From Planctomycetaceae bacterium (GTDB taxonomy: Bacteria; Planctomycetota; Planctomycetia; Pirellulales; Pirellulaceae), in contig JAIYDN010000059.1 of the NCBI GenBank assembly GCA_027487485.1, positions 140,391 through 204,390 of the forward strand: a stretch of 64,000 nucleotides of DNA. Reading direction: 5' to 3'. Shown piece after piece: positions 20,333-29,622 of the stretch (the stretch's first letter is position 1; each line of letters begins with the position of its first letter). The notes below the pieces were generated by a model that was not told the origin of the DNA, made no database searches, and saw only the letters and a program-made list of their open reading frames with translations. Position numbers and translations under genes: made by a program.

Positions 20333-20563
20333 TCAAGCAGCGTCATGGGAGGTTGGATGAGTCTTCTCCCAGTGCTTCACGCCCGCCCGAATCTGCTTCA
20401 AATGCATCCAGTGCCCATGCGTCTTGGATGTGCTAGAGACCATCGTTTCAGGATTGATCTCTCCCTTTTCGATCTTGCGTAAGAACTCGGATTCTGCGAT
20501 GGGACCAACCGTCTTTGGCCCCCAGAAAAATCTCTTCTTCATGTAAAACCAGTCGGCAGACAT
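20333..20563 (-). CDS. Small GYF-2-like (DUF4339) domain protein
   Basis: From the ATG at 20563 (GGGAG eight nt upstream) the protein has 76 residues. It reads MSADWFYMKKRFFWGPKTVGPIAESEFLRKI, then INPETMVSS and HGHWMHLKQI. This is the pattern of the GYF_2 domain, in which a WYY/WFY start, a G-P turn before the helix and a W near the end form a small peptide-binding fold. No membrane segment follows, unlike many GYF_2 proteins in planctomycetes. It stands alone in a gap between the repeat at 20141-20196 and the sigma-54 regulator. Confidence 0.65.
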   Translation of the reverse strand: MSADWFYMKKRFFWGPKTVGPIAESEFLRKIEKGEINPETMVSSTSKTHGHWMHLKQIRAGVKHWEKTHPTSHDAA

Positions 20564-20833
20564 TTTGCATTCTCCCTTCATGTGATCCTGTGTCACATTC
20601 AAAACAAATATCTCATTCAGCGCGACAGTCGACCTCGCATCTGCATATGCCTTAATAACCCCTAATAATACAGGATGTGCCGCAAGTAAATCAACAGAAT
20701 TGCCGTTTTCGGGAACTTAAACCACATGGATAGTCAATAAAGGTAATCCTAACCCCCCAAAGTAGGGCTGGCAGGATCGCGACTCCATTGGACCGACGGA
20801 GAAACGAACGGGTGCTATCGAAAAACGATCCCC

Positions 20834-22507
20834 TTACCGACGGAATCGATCCCAGTCGATTCCCAACTTTCGCATCTTTGCACGCAAAGTATGAGGATTG
20901 ATACCCAGCAACTGAGCTGCGCCGCGGCGGCCTTCAACTTGGCCACTCGCTGCCGCTAGCGCACGCTCGATATGACGAACGATGGCCGAGTCCAGGGAGT
21001 CGACAGGCCCTTCGTCTTCCAAGGCACTTGGAACTGGTGCCGAAGCGGAATTCCTATTGGTCGACTCGGGAATGACTTCATAAAAAGTTGGCTCGTCTGA
21101 ATTGGAGGATGGCGGCGGAGGTTGTAGAAATGTGTTCCCCAACGACATGGCTACGTCCAATCGAGTTCCACCCCCTAAGATAACCGCGCGGTCCATGATC
21201 GCTTGCAGTTCGCGAATGTTGCCGGGCCATCGATAGTCCATTAACAATTTGATGTCCGCGAGTGTCGGCTCAACATACGGCAATCCAAATCGGTTCGCGG
21301 CCCGCTTGGCAAAATGCCTTGCTAGCGATGGAATATCCTCGACCCGTTCTCGCAGGCCAGGTAACAAAATCGGGAACATGTTGATCCGGTACCAAAGGTC
21401 TTCACGGAACGAGCGATTGTGAACCATCGCGGATAAGTCTCGGTGCGTCGCAGCCACAATCCGAACGTCAACATGAATATGCTCCTGTCCACCCACTCGT
21501 TCAATTTGATGGTCCTGCAACACCCGTAGCAACCGAACTTGCGCTGCCAACGGCAATTCACCAATTTCATCGAGGAACAAGGTCCCTCCATCCGCACGTT
21601 CGAACCAACCTTTGCGTTGATCCGAAGCGCCCGTGAAACTCCCTCGTTCATGCCCAAACAACTGAGAATCAATCAACTCGGTGGGGATCGCCCCGCAATT
21701 AACGCGAATAAATGGCTTCGAACTTCTGGGCGAACGTCCATGGATCGCACGAGCAACCACTTCCTTGCCTGTTCCCGTTTCCCCCAAGATCAATACTGGC
21801 ATATCGGAGGGAGCAACGATTCGCACCCGCTCCATGACAGCACGCAAACCCGTCTCGGAACCCACAATAGCCTCGCGAGCCTCATCCTTGGATTCGTTGG
21901 CGAGTGTGCTCGAAGTATTCCCCGTGCCATCGCTGAACCGCTCCGGCCAACGCACGCGGACCGATCGTTCCATCCACAACCACAGAATCGGACTCCATCT
22001 CTCCAAGAGTCGATAATGGTCCTCTCGCAAAACGCGACTCGGAGGGATCTCGAAAACCGCGGCTCCCAAGACCGCGTTTGGGCCGCTACTTTCGCTTAAC
22101 TTCGGACGCAAAGGGATCGCAAAGACTTCGTTGGTAAACTCCTTCGGTGCCAAGATGCTCAACTTACCGGATCGCTTCGCGCCGGCTTGATGCAATATCT
22201 CTCCCGACCTGCACCATGGTTCCACCCCCAACCACTTGGCGTCGGAACACTCGACCGTTGTCTCTTCCAGAGCAACTGCCGAAGCACTTCCGCCGTACCC
22301 AACCACCTTGAGACTTTTTGATTCCGAGTGCAAGTACTGAATCACTACCGACTCGATGGGAACGAAAGCTTGCATAAGAGCAAATTGTCCACCGAGCGAA
22401 CCGGGTGCTCCGGCGCCATGGCTGATTTGGTCTGCGCCGTCCCAATCGGCGACCGCCATCTCCCACCCCCGGACCAACGCATCCAATTGTTCCAATTCCT
22501 GCATCAT
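20834..22507 (-). CDS. Sigma-54-dependent transcriptional activator (GAF-like, AAA+, Fis-type HTH)
   Basis: Started at the ATG at 22507 (MMQELEQLDALVRG), the protein has 557 residues; the open frame extends 14 codons further to a TTG at 22549. The N-terminal 200 residues resemble a GAF-type sensor. The AAA+ core shows Walker A GETGTGKE, the sigma-54 contact motif GSFTGA (within HERGSFTGASD), Walker B GGTLFLDEIGELP, and the Arg-rich lid FREDLWYRINMFPILLPGLRER. The end (RGAAQLLGINPHTLRAKMRKLGID) is a Fis-family helix-turn-helix. It is divergent from the sulfate importer, with a sigma-54-type promoter sequence and a dyad in the gap (22632-22681), so it may well control that operon. Confidence 0.92.
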   Translation of the reverse strand: MMQELEQLDALVRGWEMAVADWDGADQISHGAGAPGSLGGQFALMQAFVPIESVVIQYLHSESKSLKVVGYGGSASAVALEETTVECSDAKWLGVEPWCRSGEILHQAGAKRSGKLSILAPKEFTNEVFAIPLRPKLSESSGPNAVLGAAVFEIPPSRVLREDHYRLLERWSPILWLWMERSVRVRWPERFSDGTGNTSSTLANESKDEAREAIVGSETGLRAVMERVRIVAPSDMPVLILGETGTGKEVVARAIHGRSPRSSKPFIRVNCGAIPTELIDSQLFGHERGSFTGASDQRKGWFERADGGTLFLDEIGELPLAAQVRLLRVLQDHQIERVGGQEHIHVDVRIVAATHRDLSAMVHNRSFREDLWYRINMFPILLPGLRERVEDIPSLARHFAKRAANRFGLPYVEPTLADIKLLMDYRWPGNIRELQAIMDRAVILGGGTRLDVAMSLGNTFLQPPPPSSNSDEPTFYEVIPESTNRNSASAPVPSALEDEGPVDSLDSAIVRHIERALAAASGQVEGRRGAAQLLGINPHTLRAKMRKLGIDWDRFRR

Positions 22508-22631
22508 CACACTTCTTTTTGAATTGCACCCACTGCCCATCATCCGCAACGGAATTCCGTCAAATATAACGGCCTGGCCGTCTTATTTCGCGGATCTTTT
22601 TGCTATCAATTCCGTTTTTGCTAATTTGGAG

Positions 22632-22645
22632 GGACCTTATGGTCC
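22632..22645. promoter_or_regulatory. Dyad upstream of the sulfate operon, possible activator site
   Basis: GGACC-ttat-GGTCC is a perfect 5-bp dyad, 20 nt upstream of the -24 element. The GGTCC half repeats twice downstream. Activator sites for sigma-54 promoters are usually farther away (80-200 nt), so this assignment is tentative. Confidence 0.35.
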
Positions 22646-22665
22646 ACTTTTTAGGATTGGTCCGT

Positions 22666-22681
22666 TGGTCCGGCGGTTGCA
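22666..22681 (+). promoter_or_regulatory. Candidate sigma-54 (-24/-12) promoter of the sulfate operon
   Basis: The sequence TGGTCCGGCGGTTGCA matches the sigma-54 consensus TGGCAC-N5-TTGCA at the key positions, with the GG and GC pairs exactly 10 nt apart. Transcription would start about 12 nt after the GC, leaving a leader of about 58 nt to the ATG at 22750. This spacing also argues against the upstream start codons at 22600 and 22696. The divergent neighbour is a sigma-54 activator. Confidence 0.55.
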
Positions 22682-22749
22682 TTGAGGGAAGCAAAATGCC
22701 TCTCCCACTGAGACTTCCACAGTCTCCAACCGTAAACCCAATCTTAAAA

Positions 22750-23862
22750 ATGAAAATGTTAGCCCTACGAACTATCGCATTTGTCGTTCCTTTGCAGTTG
22801 CTTCCGTTCGTCGGATGCAACAACTCCAGCAGCTCCCCCTCGGCTTCTGGCGTTGCGGCAGGGAAGACAGTTAAGTTGTTAAATGTTTCTTACGATCCAA
22901 CTCGAGAGTTTTATGTCGAGTTCAACAAGTCCTTCGCTCAGCTTTGGAAAGAGAAGACCGGCGACACTGTCGAGATCGATCAGTCGCATGGTGGGTCGGG
23001 CAAGCAAGCACGCGCTGTGAACGAAGGTCTGAAAGCAGATATCGTCTCGCTCGCGCTAGCTGGAGACATCGCGACGATTGCAAAGCAATCGAATTTGATT
23101 GAAGGTGATTGGCAAACCAAGTTCCCACACAACAGCTCACCCTACACGTCCACCATTGTGTTCTTGGTCCGGAAAGGGAACCCAAAAAGGATTACGGACT
23201 GGAGCGACTTGGTCCGCGACGGGGTGGAAGTGATCACTCCGAATCCGAAAACCGGGGGAGGTGCACGATGGAATTATCTCGCAGCATGGGGCTTCGCGCT
23301 CCATCGCGAACTGGGAAATCTTGCGGTCCTCAAAGATCCCAACAAAAAAGCAGAAGTGGATGCTGCTAATGAAAAGGCCAAGCAGTTCATGGGTGAGTTG
23401 TATCGACACGTTCCCGTTTTGGACGCGTCGGCACGTGCTGCGACCAATACGTTCATTCAGCGCTCCATCGGAGACGTTTTGCTCACTTGGGAGAACGAGG
23501 CATTCTTGGCCTTCAAAGAACTTGGAACCGATCAAGTCGAAATGGTGGTACCACCACTGAGTATCTTGGCCGAACCGCCTGTGGCTGTGGTAACCAAAAA
23601 CGCCGAGGCCAACGGCACCACCGAGGTGGCCAACGCTTATCTAAATCACTTGTACTCTGCAGAAGGGCAACGACTTGCGGCAAAACACTACTATCGGCCT
23701 CGCAACGAAGAATTGATCTCCGACGAGCAAAAGGCGGTCTTCGGCAAACTAAAGCTTTTCCAGCTGACAGATCTAGTCGAAGGGTGGGATGACGCGCACG
23801 AAGTCCACTTCAAAGATCGTACGGGCGTCTTTGATCAAATCTACAGCGCGGACTCCAAGTGA
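22750..23862 (+). CDS. sbp: Sulfate ABC transporter substrate-binding lipoprotein
   Basis: From the ATG at 22750 the protein has 370 residues. It starts with a hydrophobic segment (MLALRTIAFVVPLQLLPF) and a lipobox FVGC, so it should be lipid-anchored outside the cytoplasmic membrane. The mature part shows sulfate-binding protein hallmarks: LLNVSYDPTREFYVEFN near the start, the SHGGSGKQARAV ligand loop, VSLALAGDI, and VITPNPKTGGGARW. It is the first gene of an importer operon with cysT, cysW, cysA and yezD. The product should capture sulfate or thiosulfate; sequence alone does not separate the two. Upstream starts would lie inside the likely promoter. Confidence 0.93.
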   Translation: MKMLALRTIAFVVPLQLLPFVGCNNSSSSPSASGVAAGKTVKLLNVSYDPTREFYVEFNKSFAQLWKEKTGDTVEIDQSHGGSGKQARAVNEGLKADIVSLALAGDIATIAKQSNLIEGDWQTKFPHNSSPYTSTIVFLVRKGNPKRITDWSDLVRDGVEVITPNPKTGGGARWNYLAAWGFALHRELGNLAVLKDPNKKAEVDAANEKAKQFMGELYRHVPVLDASARAATNTFIQRSIGDVLLTWENEAFLAFKELGTDQVEMVVPPLSILAEPPVAVVTKNAEANGTTEVANAYLNHLYSAEGQRLAAKHYYRPRNEELISDEQKAVFGKLKLFQLTDLVEGWDDAHEVHFKDRTGVFDQIYSADSK

Positions 23863-23913
23863 CCATCGTCCACCACACTCCAACCTGATGCTACAAAAGC
23901 AAGGGAAGTCAAA

Positions 23914-24747
23914 ATGATGAAGAAACGATCCACCGCAAGTTTGCCTGGATTTCGGATAACGATGGGATATACGTTGTTTTATCTGTCCCTGATCGTTCTG
24001 ATCCCTTTAGCGGCCCTATTTTTGAAGGCCGCTACGATGGACGGAGCGGAATTCTATGCGACCATTACTTCAAAACGCGTACTTGCTGCTTATCGACTGA
24101 CATTTGGCGCCTCGTTCATCGCTGCGTGCATTAACACCGTTTTCGGTGCAGTCGTAGCATGGTCGATTGTGCGTTATCGGTTCGTTGGCCGGCAACTACT
24201 TGATGCTATCATCGATCTTCCCTTTGCGATGCCAACGGCCGTATCGGGAATCGCGCTGATGGCAATCTATGGTCCAAATGGATTGATTGGTAAGCACCTG
24301 ATTCCCTATGGGATCAAAACGGCGATCTCACCGCTTGGGATCGTAATTGCTTTGACCTTTATCGGATTGCCGTTCGTCGTTCGCACATTGCAGCCAGCTC
24401 TCGAAGAACTTGATGGCGAAGCCGAGCAGGCGGCTGCAAGCCTAGGAGCCAGTCGATGGCAAACGTTTTGGCGGATCATCGTACCGTCTCTTCTGCCATC
24501 GTTGTTGACAGGCTTCACGCTGGCATTTGCCAGAGCGCTCGGCGAATACGGAAGCGTTGTTTTTGTCGCAGGTAATCTCCCCATGAAGACCGAAATCGCC
24601 TCCTTGCTGATCATCAGCAAGTTGGATGATGCGGATGTTCCTGGGGCTTCAGCGATCGCGGCTGTGATGTTGGTTGCAACTCTGCTGATCTTGCTCTCCG
24701 TGCAAGGAATCCAATGGTGGTCGCAGCGAAGAACAGGGAGGGCCTAA
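23914..24747 (+). CDS. cysT: Sulfate ABC transporter permease subunit CysT
   Basis: The 277-residue inner-membrane protein has about six transmembrane helices. The transport-permease signature is seen: the EAA-like loop reads EAEQAAASLGASRWQTFWRIIVPSLLPSLLTG, with the conserved Gly, which contacts the CysA ATPase. LPFAMPTAVSGIALMAIYGPNG and ARALGEYGSVVFVAGN are typical of CysT/CysU. It is 51 nt downstream of sbp and 3 nt before cysW. With CysW it forms the channel for sulfate. Confidence 0.93.
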   Translation: MMKKRSTASLPGFRITMGYTLFYLSLIVLIPLAALFLKAATMDGAEFYATITSKRVLAAYRLTFGASFIAACINTVFGAVVAWSIVRYRFVGRQLLDAIIDLPFAMPTAVSGIALMAIYGPNGLIGKHLIPYGIKTAISPLGIVIALTFIGLPFVVRTLQPALEELDGEAEQAAASLGASRWQTFWRIIVPSLLPSLLTGFTLAFARALGEYGSVVFVAGNLPMKTEIASLLIISKLDDADVPGASAIAAVMLVATLLILLSVQGIQWWSQRRTGRA

Positions 24748-24750
24748 GCG

Positions 24751-25632
24751 ATGTCAACGAATTCAAAAGGTATTGCGATCGGACAGCAGGATCCAACTTG
24801 GGTCCGATTTTTGGTGATCTCGATATCGATCGCCTTTGTGGCACTGATGTTGGTACTGCCACTGGGAGTCGTTTTTTGGGAAGCCTTTCGCAAAGGTGTC
24901 TCCGCCTATGTTGCCTCGTTTCAAGATCGCAACGCGGTAAGAGCTATCTACATGACTTGCCTGGCGGCAGGAATCGCAGTTCCGCTCAATCTGGTCTTTG
25001 GAATTGCAGCGTCCTGGGCGATCGCCAAGTTTAACTTCCGAGGCAAATCGCTACTGATCGCTTTAATCGACTTGCCCTTTGCTATCTCACCCGTCATATC
25101 CGGCTTGGTCTACATTTTAGTGTTTGGAATGCAAGGCTGGCTAGGTAAATGGCTGGATGGGCATGGAATTCAAATCATCTTTGCCGTCCCTGGAATTGTC
25201 CTTGCGACCATCTTCGTGACCTTTCCGTTTGTTGCCCGCGAACTTATTCCTTTGATGCAAGAACAGGGAAGCGAGGAAGAATGGGCTGCCATCTCTCTTG
25301 GTGCAAATGGATGGCAAACATTCTGGCGAGTCACTTTGCCCAATATCAAATGGGGCGTTCTCTACGGAGTTCTTCTGTGCAACGCTCGAGCCATGGGTGA
25401 ATTCGGTGCTGTCTCGGTGGTCTCGTCCAATATTCGCGGCGGGACCAATACGCTCCCTCTCCATATTGATGCCCTTTACAACGACTACAACTCGGTCGCC
25501 GCGTTCGCCATGGCTTCGATCCTTGCGTTTCTAGGGGTTATTACGTTGATCGGAAAAACCTTGCTTGAACGCAAACTACAACAAGAAACATCGTCATCAC
25601 TTGAGTCGACCACGACAGAGGAATCCCAATGA
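24751..25632 (+). CDS. cysW: Sulfate ABC transporter permease subunit CysW
   Basis: The 293-residue permease pairs with CysT. It has the EAA-like loop as [47 protein letters not shown], and the CysW-type end [36 protein letters not shown]. Its last codons overlap the first codon of cysA (ATGA at 25629-25632), which implies translational coupling. The last 20 residues are polar, Ser/Thr/Glu-rich and probably cytoplasmic. Confidence 0.93.
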   Translation: MSTNSKGIAIGQQDPTWVRFLVISISIAFVALMLVLPLGVVFWEAFRKGVSAYVASFQDRNAVRAIYMTCLAAGIAVPLNLVFGIAASWAIAKFNFRGKSLLIALIDLPFAISPVISGLVYILVFGMQGWLGKWLDGHGIQIIFAVPGIVLATIFVTFPFVARELIPLMQEQGSEEEWAAISLGANGWQTFWRVTLPNIKWGVLYGVLLCNARAMGEFGAVSVVSSNIRGGTNTLPLHIDALYNDYNSVAAFAMASILAFLGVITLIGKTLLERKLQQETSSSLESTTTEESQ

Positions 25633-26705
25633 GTATTGAAATCCAAAATATTAGCAAGAGCTTCGGTTCTTTCTCTGCTCTTAAAAACATCTCCATCAAG
25701 ATCGAGAACGGTGAACTCATCTCGCTCTTGGGCCCATCAGGGTCCGGCAAAACGACACTCCTTCGAGTCATCGCCGGAATGGAATCTCCCGACCCCAATC
25801 CAGATAGCCACGTTCTGTTCTTTGGAGAGGACGTTGCCAATAAGCCGGTGGGGGATCGCAAGGTTGGATTTGTTTTCCAGCACTATGCCCTGTTTAAACA
25901 CATGAGCGTCTTCGAAAACATTGCCTTTGGATTGCGAGTACGCCCCAGATCGCAGCGACCTTCGGAAAATGCAATTCGGGACAAAGTCCATTCGTTGTTG
26001 AGTCTTATTCAGCTGGAAGGATTTGGTACACGATTTCCCAAACAACTTTCCGGCGGCCAACGCCAACGAGTGGCCTTGGCCCGCGCCCTGGCTATCGAAC
26101 CTCAAGTTCTATTGCTTGACGAACCATTCGGTGCCCTGGACGCGAAAGTTCGCAAGGGGCTTCGCGATTGGTTGCGTGGCCTTCACAATGAACTGAACAC
26201 GACAACCATTCTGGTAACTCACGACCAAGAAGAAGCCCTGGAAGTCTCAGATCGCGTAGTCGTCATGAATCAAGCAAAAATCGAACAAGTCGGTGCGCCC
26301 GACGATGTTTTCCATCATCCTGCGTCGGAGTTTGTTATCGATTTCCTGGGTAATGTGAATGTCTTCCACGGTCGTGTTAATCAAGGGCAAGCCGTGCTAG
26401 AGAACATTCAAGTGGGGGCATCCGACATTTCGATTCCCGCCGGCGAAAAAGCCAACGTTTATGTACGTCCCAACGACATTTCAATCGACCGCGTACCTAC
26501 TGGCAAATCGAGCATTGCGGCCAAGGTCACTCGGATCAATCGAGCAGGTGTTCACGCCAAGATAACGTTAATGCTTCACAACCAAGAAGAAATCCGTGTG
26601 GACATCACGATGGAGCATCTTTTGGAACTCAATTTGCAATTAGAGGATTTGGTCTTTGTGCATCCCAATAAAGCTCGAGTCTTCGTGCCTGATTACACCA
26701 TTTGA
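25629..26705 (+). CDS. cysA: Sulfate ABC transporter ATP-binding subunit CysA
   Basis: The 358-residue ATPase has Walker [12 protein letters not shown], the Q-loop in [11 protein letters not shown], the signature [15 protein letters not shown], Walker [17 protein letters not shown] and the H-loop [12 protein letters not shown]-terminal regulatory (TOBE-like) domain follows, with [12 protein letters not shown] and [12 protein letters not shown]. The protein begins [13 protein letters not shown], the normal CysA start. It overlaps cysW by 4 nt. It drives sulfate import by ATP hydrolysis. Confidence 0.95.
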   Translation: MSIEIQNISKSFGSFSALKNISIKIENGELISLLGPSGSGKTTLLRVIAGMESPDPNPDSHVLFFGEDVANKPVGDRKVGFVFQHYALFKHMSVFENIAFGLRVRPRSQRPSENAIRDKVHSLLSLIQLEGFGTRFPKQLSGGQRQRVALARALAIEPQVLLLDEPFGALDAKVRKGLRDWLRGLHNELNTTTILVTHDQEEALEVSDRVVVMNQAKIEQVGAPDDVFHHPASEFVIDFLGNVNVFHGRVNQGQAVLENIQVGASDISIPAGEKANVYVRPNDISIDRVPTGKSSIAAKVTRINRAGVHAKITLMLHNQEEIRVDITMEHLLELNLQLEDLVFVHPNKARVFVPDYTI

Positions 26706-26746
26706 TTTTGGCCCAAACAGACCCACCCGAGGTCAAGTTACTTTCC

Positions 26747-26959
26747 ATGAGCAGCGATTCATTTTCGAAAACAACAAAAGAAAATCCATTAAGCCAGTCT
26801 CCTTTGGAACAGGAATTGCAATCCTCTTTGGAGCAGATTGGAGGCGCGCTGCGTGGCCTCAAGTTTGGAAGCGTTAATGTGATTGTGCAGGACGGACTCG
26901 TGGTGCAGATCGATCGAACAGAAAAAGTTCGATTGCGAAATTCCTCGCGTACGAACTAG
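26747..26959 (+). CDS. YezD-like small protein (DUF2292)
   Basis: From the ATG at 26747 the protein has 70 residues; the frame extends to a TTG at 26702 that overlaps the cysA stop codon. The C-terminal half matches the DUF2292/YezD pattern: LRGLKFGSVNVIVQDGLVVQIDRTEKVRL. Members of this family are often found beside sulfur-assimilation genes, as here, right after cysA. The molecular role is unknown; a link to sulfur metabolism is inferred from position. The N-terminal 25 residues are Ser/Thr-rich and poorly conserved. Confidence 0.8.
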   Translation: MSSDSFSKTTKENPLSQSPLEQELQSSLEQIGGALRGLKFGSVNVIVQDGLVVQIDRTEKVRLRNSSRTN

Positions 26960-27121
26960 CGATCCAAGCTATCGACTAAACGACAGAGCAAAAAGTCCGA
27001 CTCGAATAACGAGAGGCAATTCGAATCAATGAAGTTCGCGAGTCACTGGCTAACTAGAGCCCGCGAATGCGCGATTAAGCGTCCGCACACGGCTCGCTGA
27101 AATCGCATTAGGGAGATTAGT

Positions 27122-27595
27122 ATGAGTCAAGTGCATTGCGTGTGGGACACGCTTAGGAATGGTAATAGACTGCCCCGAAATGTTAGTTTATTTGGACTTG
27201 GTCTCGCTATGCTTTGCGTGACGGTCATGGTCTCAGGTTGTGAAAAAGGGGAAGCCCGGCTATCTACCTTTAAGGTGTCAGGCAAGGTCGTGCAGAAAGG
27301 GAAAGCTGTACCCAACGCCACCGTAGTCTTTCATGCTAATCGAACCGAAGAAGGGTTTATCAAACCCAGGGCCATCACCAAACCGGATGGCACTTTCGAA
27401 TTGACAACCTACGAATCGGGTGATGGTGCGCCCGCGGGGACTTACGAAGTTTCCATTGAGCAATGGCTGCGAGCCAAGCCTGAAGAGAGTCCCGAGAATC
27501 GATTGCCTGCAGTCCTTAGCAATCCAACTACGTCGGGACTCAAAGCTACTGTTGCGGATGCAGTCAATGATCTGTCTCCGTTCGAACTGAAGTAG
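27122..27595 (+). CDS. Lipoprotein with carboxypeptidase-regulatory-like (transthyretin-type) fold
   Basis: The 157-residue protein has a hydrophobic segment (LFGLGLAMLCVTVMV) ending in a lipobox VSGC at about residue 40. The mature part has one beta-sandwich unit starting FKVSGKVVQKGKAVPNATVVF, continuing ITKPDGTFELTTY and PAGTYEVSIE. This pattern is that of planctomycete small lipoproteins which usually sit next to DUF1559 genes, as here (27738). No function is established for the pair. The first 20 residues before the hydrophobic segment are unusually long; an internal start is not obvious. Confidence 0.8.
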   Translation: MSQVHCVWDTLRNGNRLPRNVSLFGLGLAMLCVTVMVSGCEKGEARLSTFKVSGKVVQKGKAVPNATVVFHANRTEEGFIKPRAITKPDGTFELTTYESGDGAPAGTYEVSIEQWLRAKPEESPENRLPAVLSNPTTSGLKATVADAVNDLSPFELK

Positions 27596-27737
27596 TGCGT
27601 TTACTTTCTAAGTGACTTCACCTCGTTGAACTTTCGAGCTCCCAATAGAAAGCTCGTTCGTTTCCGGATTCACTGCCAATTCCCTCGTGTATTTATCTTG
27701 TTTTTCATTGAGCTTTTTCATTCCATTGGAGTAACAA

Positions 27738-28751
27738 ATGTCTTTAAATCGTCGTAAGTTTCGTGGTTTTACCCTAGTTGAGTTGCTGGTCGTGATCGCG
27801 ATCATTGGGATTCTCGTTGGGCTTCTTTTGCCTGCGGTTCAAGCCGCACGAGAAGCAGCGCGGCGCATGTCTTGCTCCAACAATATCCGTCAAATCGAAC
27901 TAGCGTTTCAGAATCATCACAGTTCACTAAAATACTTCCCAAGCAATATCCGGCCCTCGGCCGTGAGTACGGTGCGTGTGCGTTGGGCTACTTACTTGCT
28001 TCCATACATGGAACAGAGCAGTTTGTTCCAGCGTCTTGATCTCACGAAGAACTGGTCATCCGTCGTGCCCAATACTGATGGCGGTTTAAACTATGACCTC
28101 TTTGGTACCAAGATCCCTATATACGAATGCCCTTCGAATCCTACCGCTGGACAGGTTCTAGATGGTGCACCGCCACCAGATTCACCTTCTTGGCAACAAC
28201 GCGTTGCGAACGGAGACTACAGTGGCTTCTACGGAGTCGATCCCCAGTTGTTCACATTGGGCCTTGTCGATCAATCATCTGCAATTGCGACCAATGGGGG
28301 GATTTCGAAAACGATCCAACTCAAGTTCGCTAACTTTTCCGACGGAACCAGCAATACGATTCGGTTGGTCGAATCCGCTGGCCGACCTAACATCTATCGA
28401 AATCGCAGGATCGCGGTGACTGCTCAAGTGGGCAGCGAAGCACGAGTGAATGGCGGAGGTTGGTGCCGACCAGCTTCGGAACTGAACGTTCTACGCGGAG
28501 CTTCCGCTGACGGACTCACCTTCCCGGGGCCTCGTGCCATGAACGTAACCAACGGCGAGATCTTGGGAACCTATCCACATCCTTACTACGGAGTGGATGG
28601 AACATCACAAGCGTATTCCTTCCATACCGGTGGAGTGATGACGGCGTTTGTCGATGGCAGCGCACGCTTTTTGTCGGATAATATCAGTATCCGAATTTTC
28701 GCTCGCCTTGTATCGCGGGACGGTGGTGAAATCAGTTCGGATGTGGAGTAG
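27738..28751 (+). CDS. DUF1559 prepilin-like protein
   Basis: The 337-residue protein begins with a type IV prepilin-type leader: short basic [10 protein letters not shown], cleavage site [17 protein letters not shown], and a hydrophobic helix. The first conserved block then reads [32 protein letters not shown]. The C-terminus carries the processing-associated H-X9-DG motif: His in [16 protein letters not shown], with nine residues before the DG. This family is strongly expanded in planctomycetes and is thought to be surface-exposed pseudopilin-like material; the role is unknown. It follows the lipoprotein gene by 142 nt. Confidence 0.95.
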   Translation: MSLNRRKFRGFTLVELLVVIAIIGILVGLLLPAVQAAREAARRMSCSNNIRQIELAFQNHHSSLKYFPSNIRPSAVSTVRVRWATYLLPYMEQSSLFQRLDLTKNWSSVVPNTDGGLNYDLFGTKIPIYECPSNPTAGQVLDGAPPPDSPSWQQRVANGDYSGFYGVDPQLFTLGLVDQSSAIATNGGISKTIQLKFANFSDGTSNTIRLVESAGRPNIYRNRRIAVTAQVGSEARVNGGGWCRPASELNVLRGASADGLTFPGPRAMNVTNGEILGTYPHPYYGVDGTSQAYSFHTGGVMTAFVDGSARFLSDNISIRIFARLVSRDGGEISSDVE

Positions 28752-28788
28752 GAAGGTTTAAGGTGTAAGCTGTAAGGTGTAAGGCTTT

Positions 28789-28999
28789 CATCAAGAACAT
28801 CGACGGACCGGCGACGGTTGGGCTTGTCCCAACGCGTCGCAATAGGTTTGGTGTGCTAACCAGGCCGACCCTGGCCACCGATACCCTTTCGCGTTCGTGG
28901 GCCTGCGGCCCACGAACGCGATAAGCATTTTGGGACGCAGCGTTTATCGCACCAAACCTATTGCGAAAGTGAGCTCAAGGCCCACCTTCGCGTTGCACT
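28789..28999 (+). repeat. Structured repeat, copy R1 of 4
   Basis: A block of about 210 nt shared with R2 (33023), R3 (36603) and R4 (36833), all in the same orientation. It contains a hairpin GTTGGG-cttgt-CCCAAC, an outer stem (TCGCAATAGGTTTGGTGTGC pairing with its copy near 28948-28965), an inner hairpin around GGGCC-tgc-GGCCC, and a 3' hairpin (GTGAGC/GCCCAC). The inner hairpin is flanked by GCGTTCGT/ACGAACGC arms. It starts about 40 nt after the DUF1559 stop codon. Confidence 0.9.
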
Positions 29000-29161
29000 C
29001 AGCAACTAAGTGGGGCAAATCTCTTAACCACAAAAAAACCTGCCCCGGTTTGCTCTCTCATTCCGCCAATTGGATGCCTCTGTCATCCGCCACACGAAAG
29101 ACACTCGCTTTTTTGCGGTAATCCTTTTTTCGCACCTTTTTTCAATTGGCCTATTGCCGCC

Positions 29162-29177
29162 TACGACACTTGTCGTA
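29162..29177. promoter_or_regulatory. BlaI/MecI-type operator, upstream copy
   Basis: TACGACACTTGTCGTA is a perfect palindrome (arms TACGACA/TGTCGTA) of the type bound by BlaI/MecI dimers, 32 nt before the BlaI-like gene. Confidence 0.8.
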
Positions 29178-29183
29178 CACTGT

Positions 29184-29203
29184 CCTACGACACATGTCAT
29201 AGG
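29184..29203. promoter_or_regulatory. BlaI/MecI-type operator, downstream copy
   Basis: CCTACGACACATGTCATAGG is the same dyad with one mismatch, 6 nt after the first. It ends just before the AGGAGG that precedes the gene start at 29209, so a bound repressor would also cover the ribosome binding site. Confidence 0.8.
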
Positions 29204-29208
29204 AGGCA

Positions 29209-29622
29209 GTGAAAATGCGAAAAAAAGATGCGCCCCGTTTGTTGGCTAGCGAACTTGAAATTCTTGAAATGCTCTGGCGAGTTGGCAGCGCGACTCTTGT
29301 TGAAGGGCAGCGGGCACTGGGTGGCGATGCAGGCTATACGACTGTCCAAACAAGACTCAATCGAATGGTCAAAAAAGGTGTCGTGAAGCGTTCGCGAACC
29401 AAGCCTGCAAAATATTCCGCCGGTATCCAGCCCGACGAAGTCGCGTCATCGGATCTGGATCTCTTGTTGGACAAAGTAAGTCGTGGAAGCGTCCTGCCTT
29501 TGGTGACTCACTTGGTCAAGGATCGATCGTTGACATGCGAAGAGATGGACGAGCTGAAGAAGCTGGTGGCAGAGGCAGAAAAGCGATTGGGTAACAATCA
29601 AACATCGGAGAAAAAATCATGA
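29209..29622 (+). CDS. BlaI/MecI/CopY-family transcriptional repressor
   Basis: The 137-residue protein (GTG start at 29209; ATG at 29215 is an alternative) is a winged-helix repressor. LLASELEILEMLWRVGSATLVEGQRAL is the first helices, and TTVQTRLNRMVKKGVVKRSR the DNA-recognition helix and wing. The C-terminal half (VSRGSVLPLVTHLVKDRSLTCEEMDELKKLV) is the dimerisation part. Two palindromes in front of the gene match BlaI operators, so it probably represses its own operon. It overlaps the M56/BlaR1-like gene by 4 nt (ATGA). The classic pathway has the M56 protein cleave the repressor; what signal triggers it here is unknown. Confidence 0.95.
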   Translation: MKMRKKDAPRLLASELEILEMLWRVGSATLVEGQRALGGDAGYTTVQTRLNRMVKKGVVKRSRTKPAKYSAGIQPDEVASSDLDLLLDKVSRGSVLPLVTHLVKDRSLTCEEMDELKKLVAEAEKRLGNNQTSEKKS

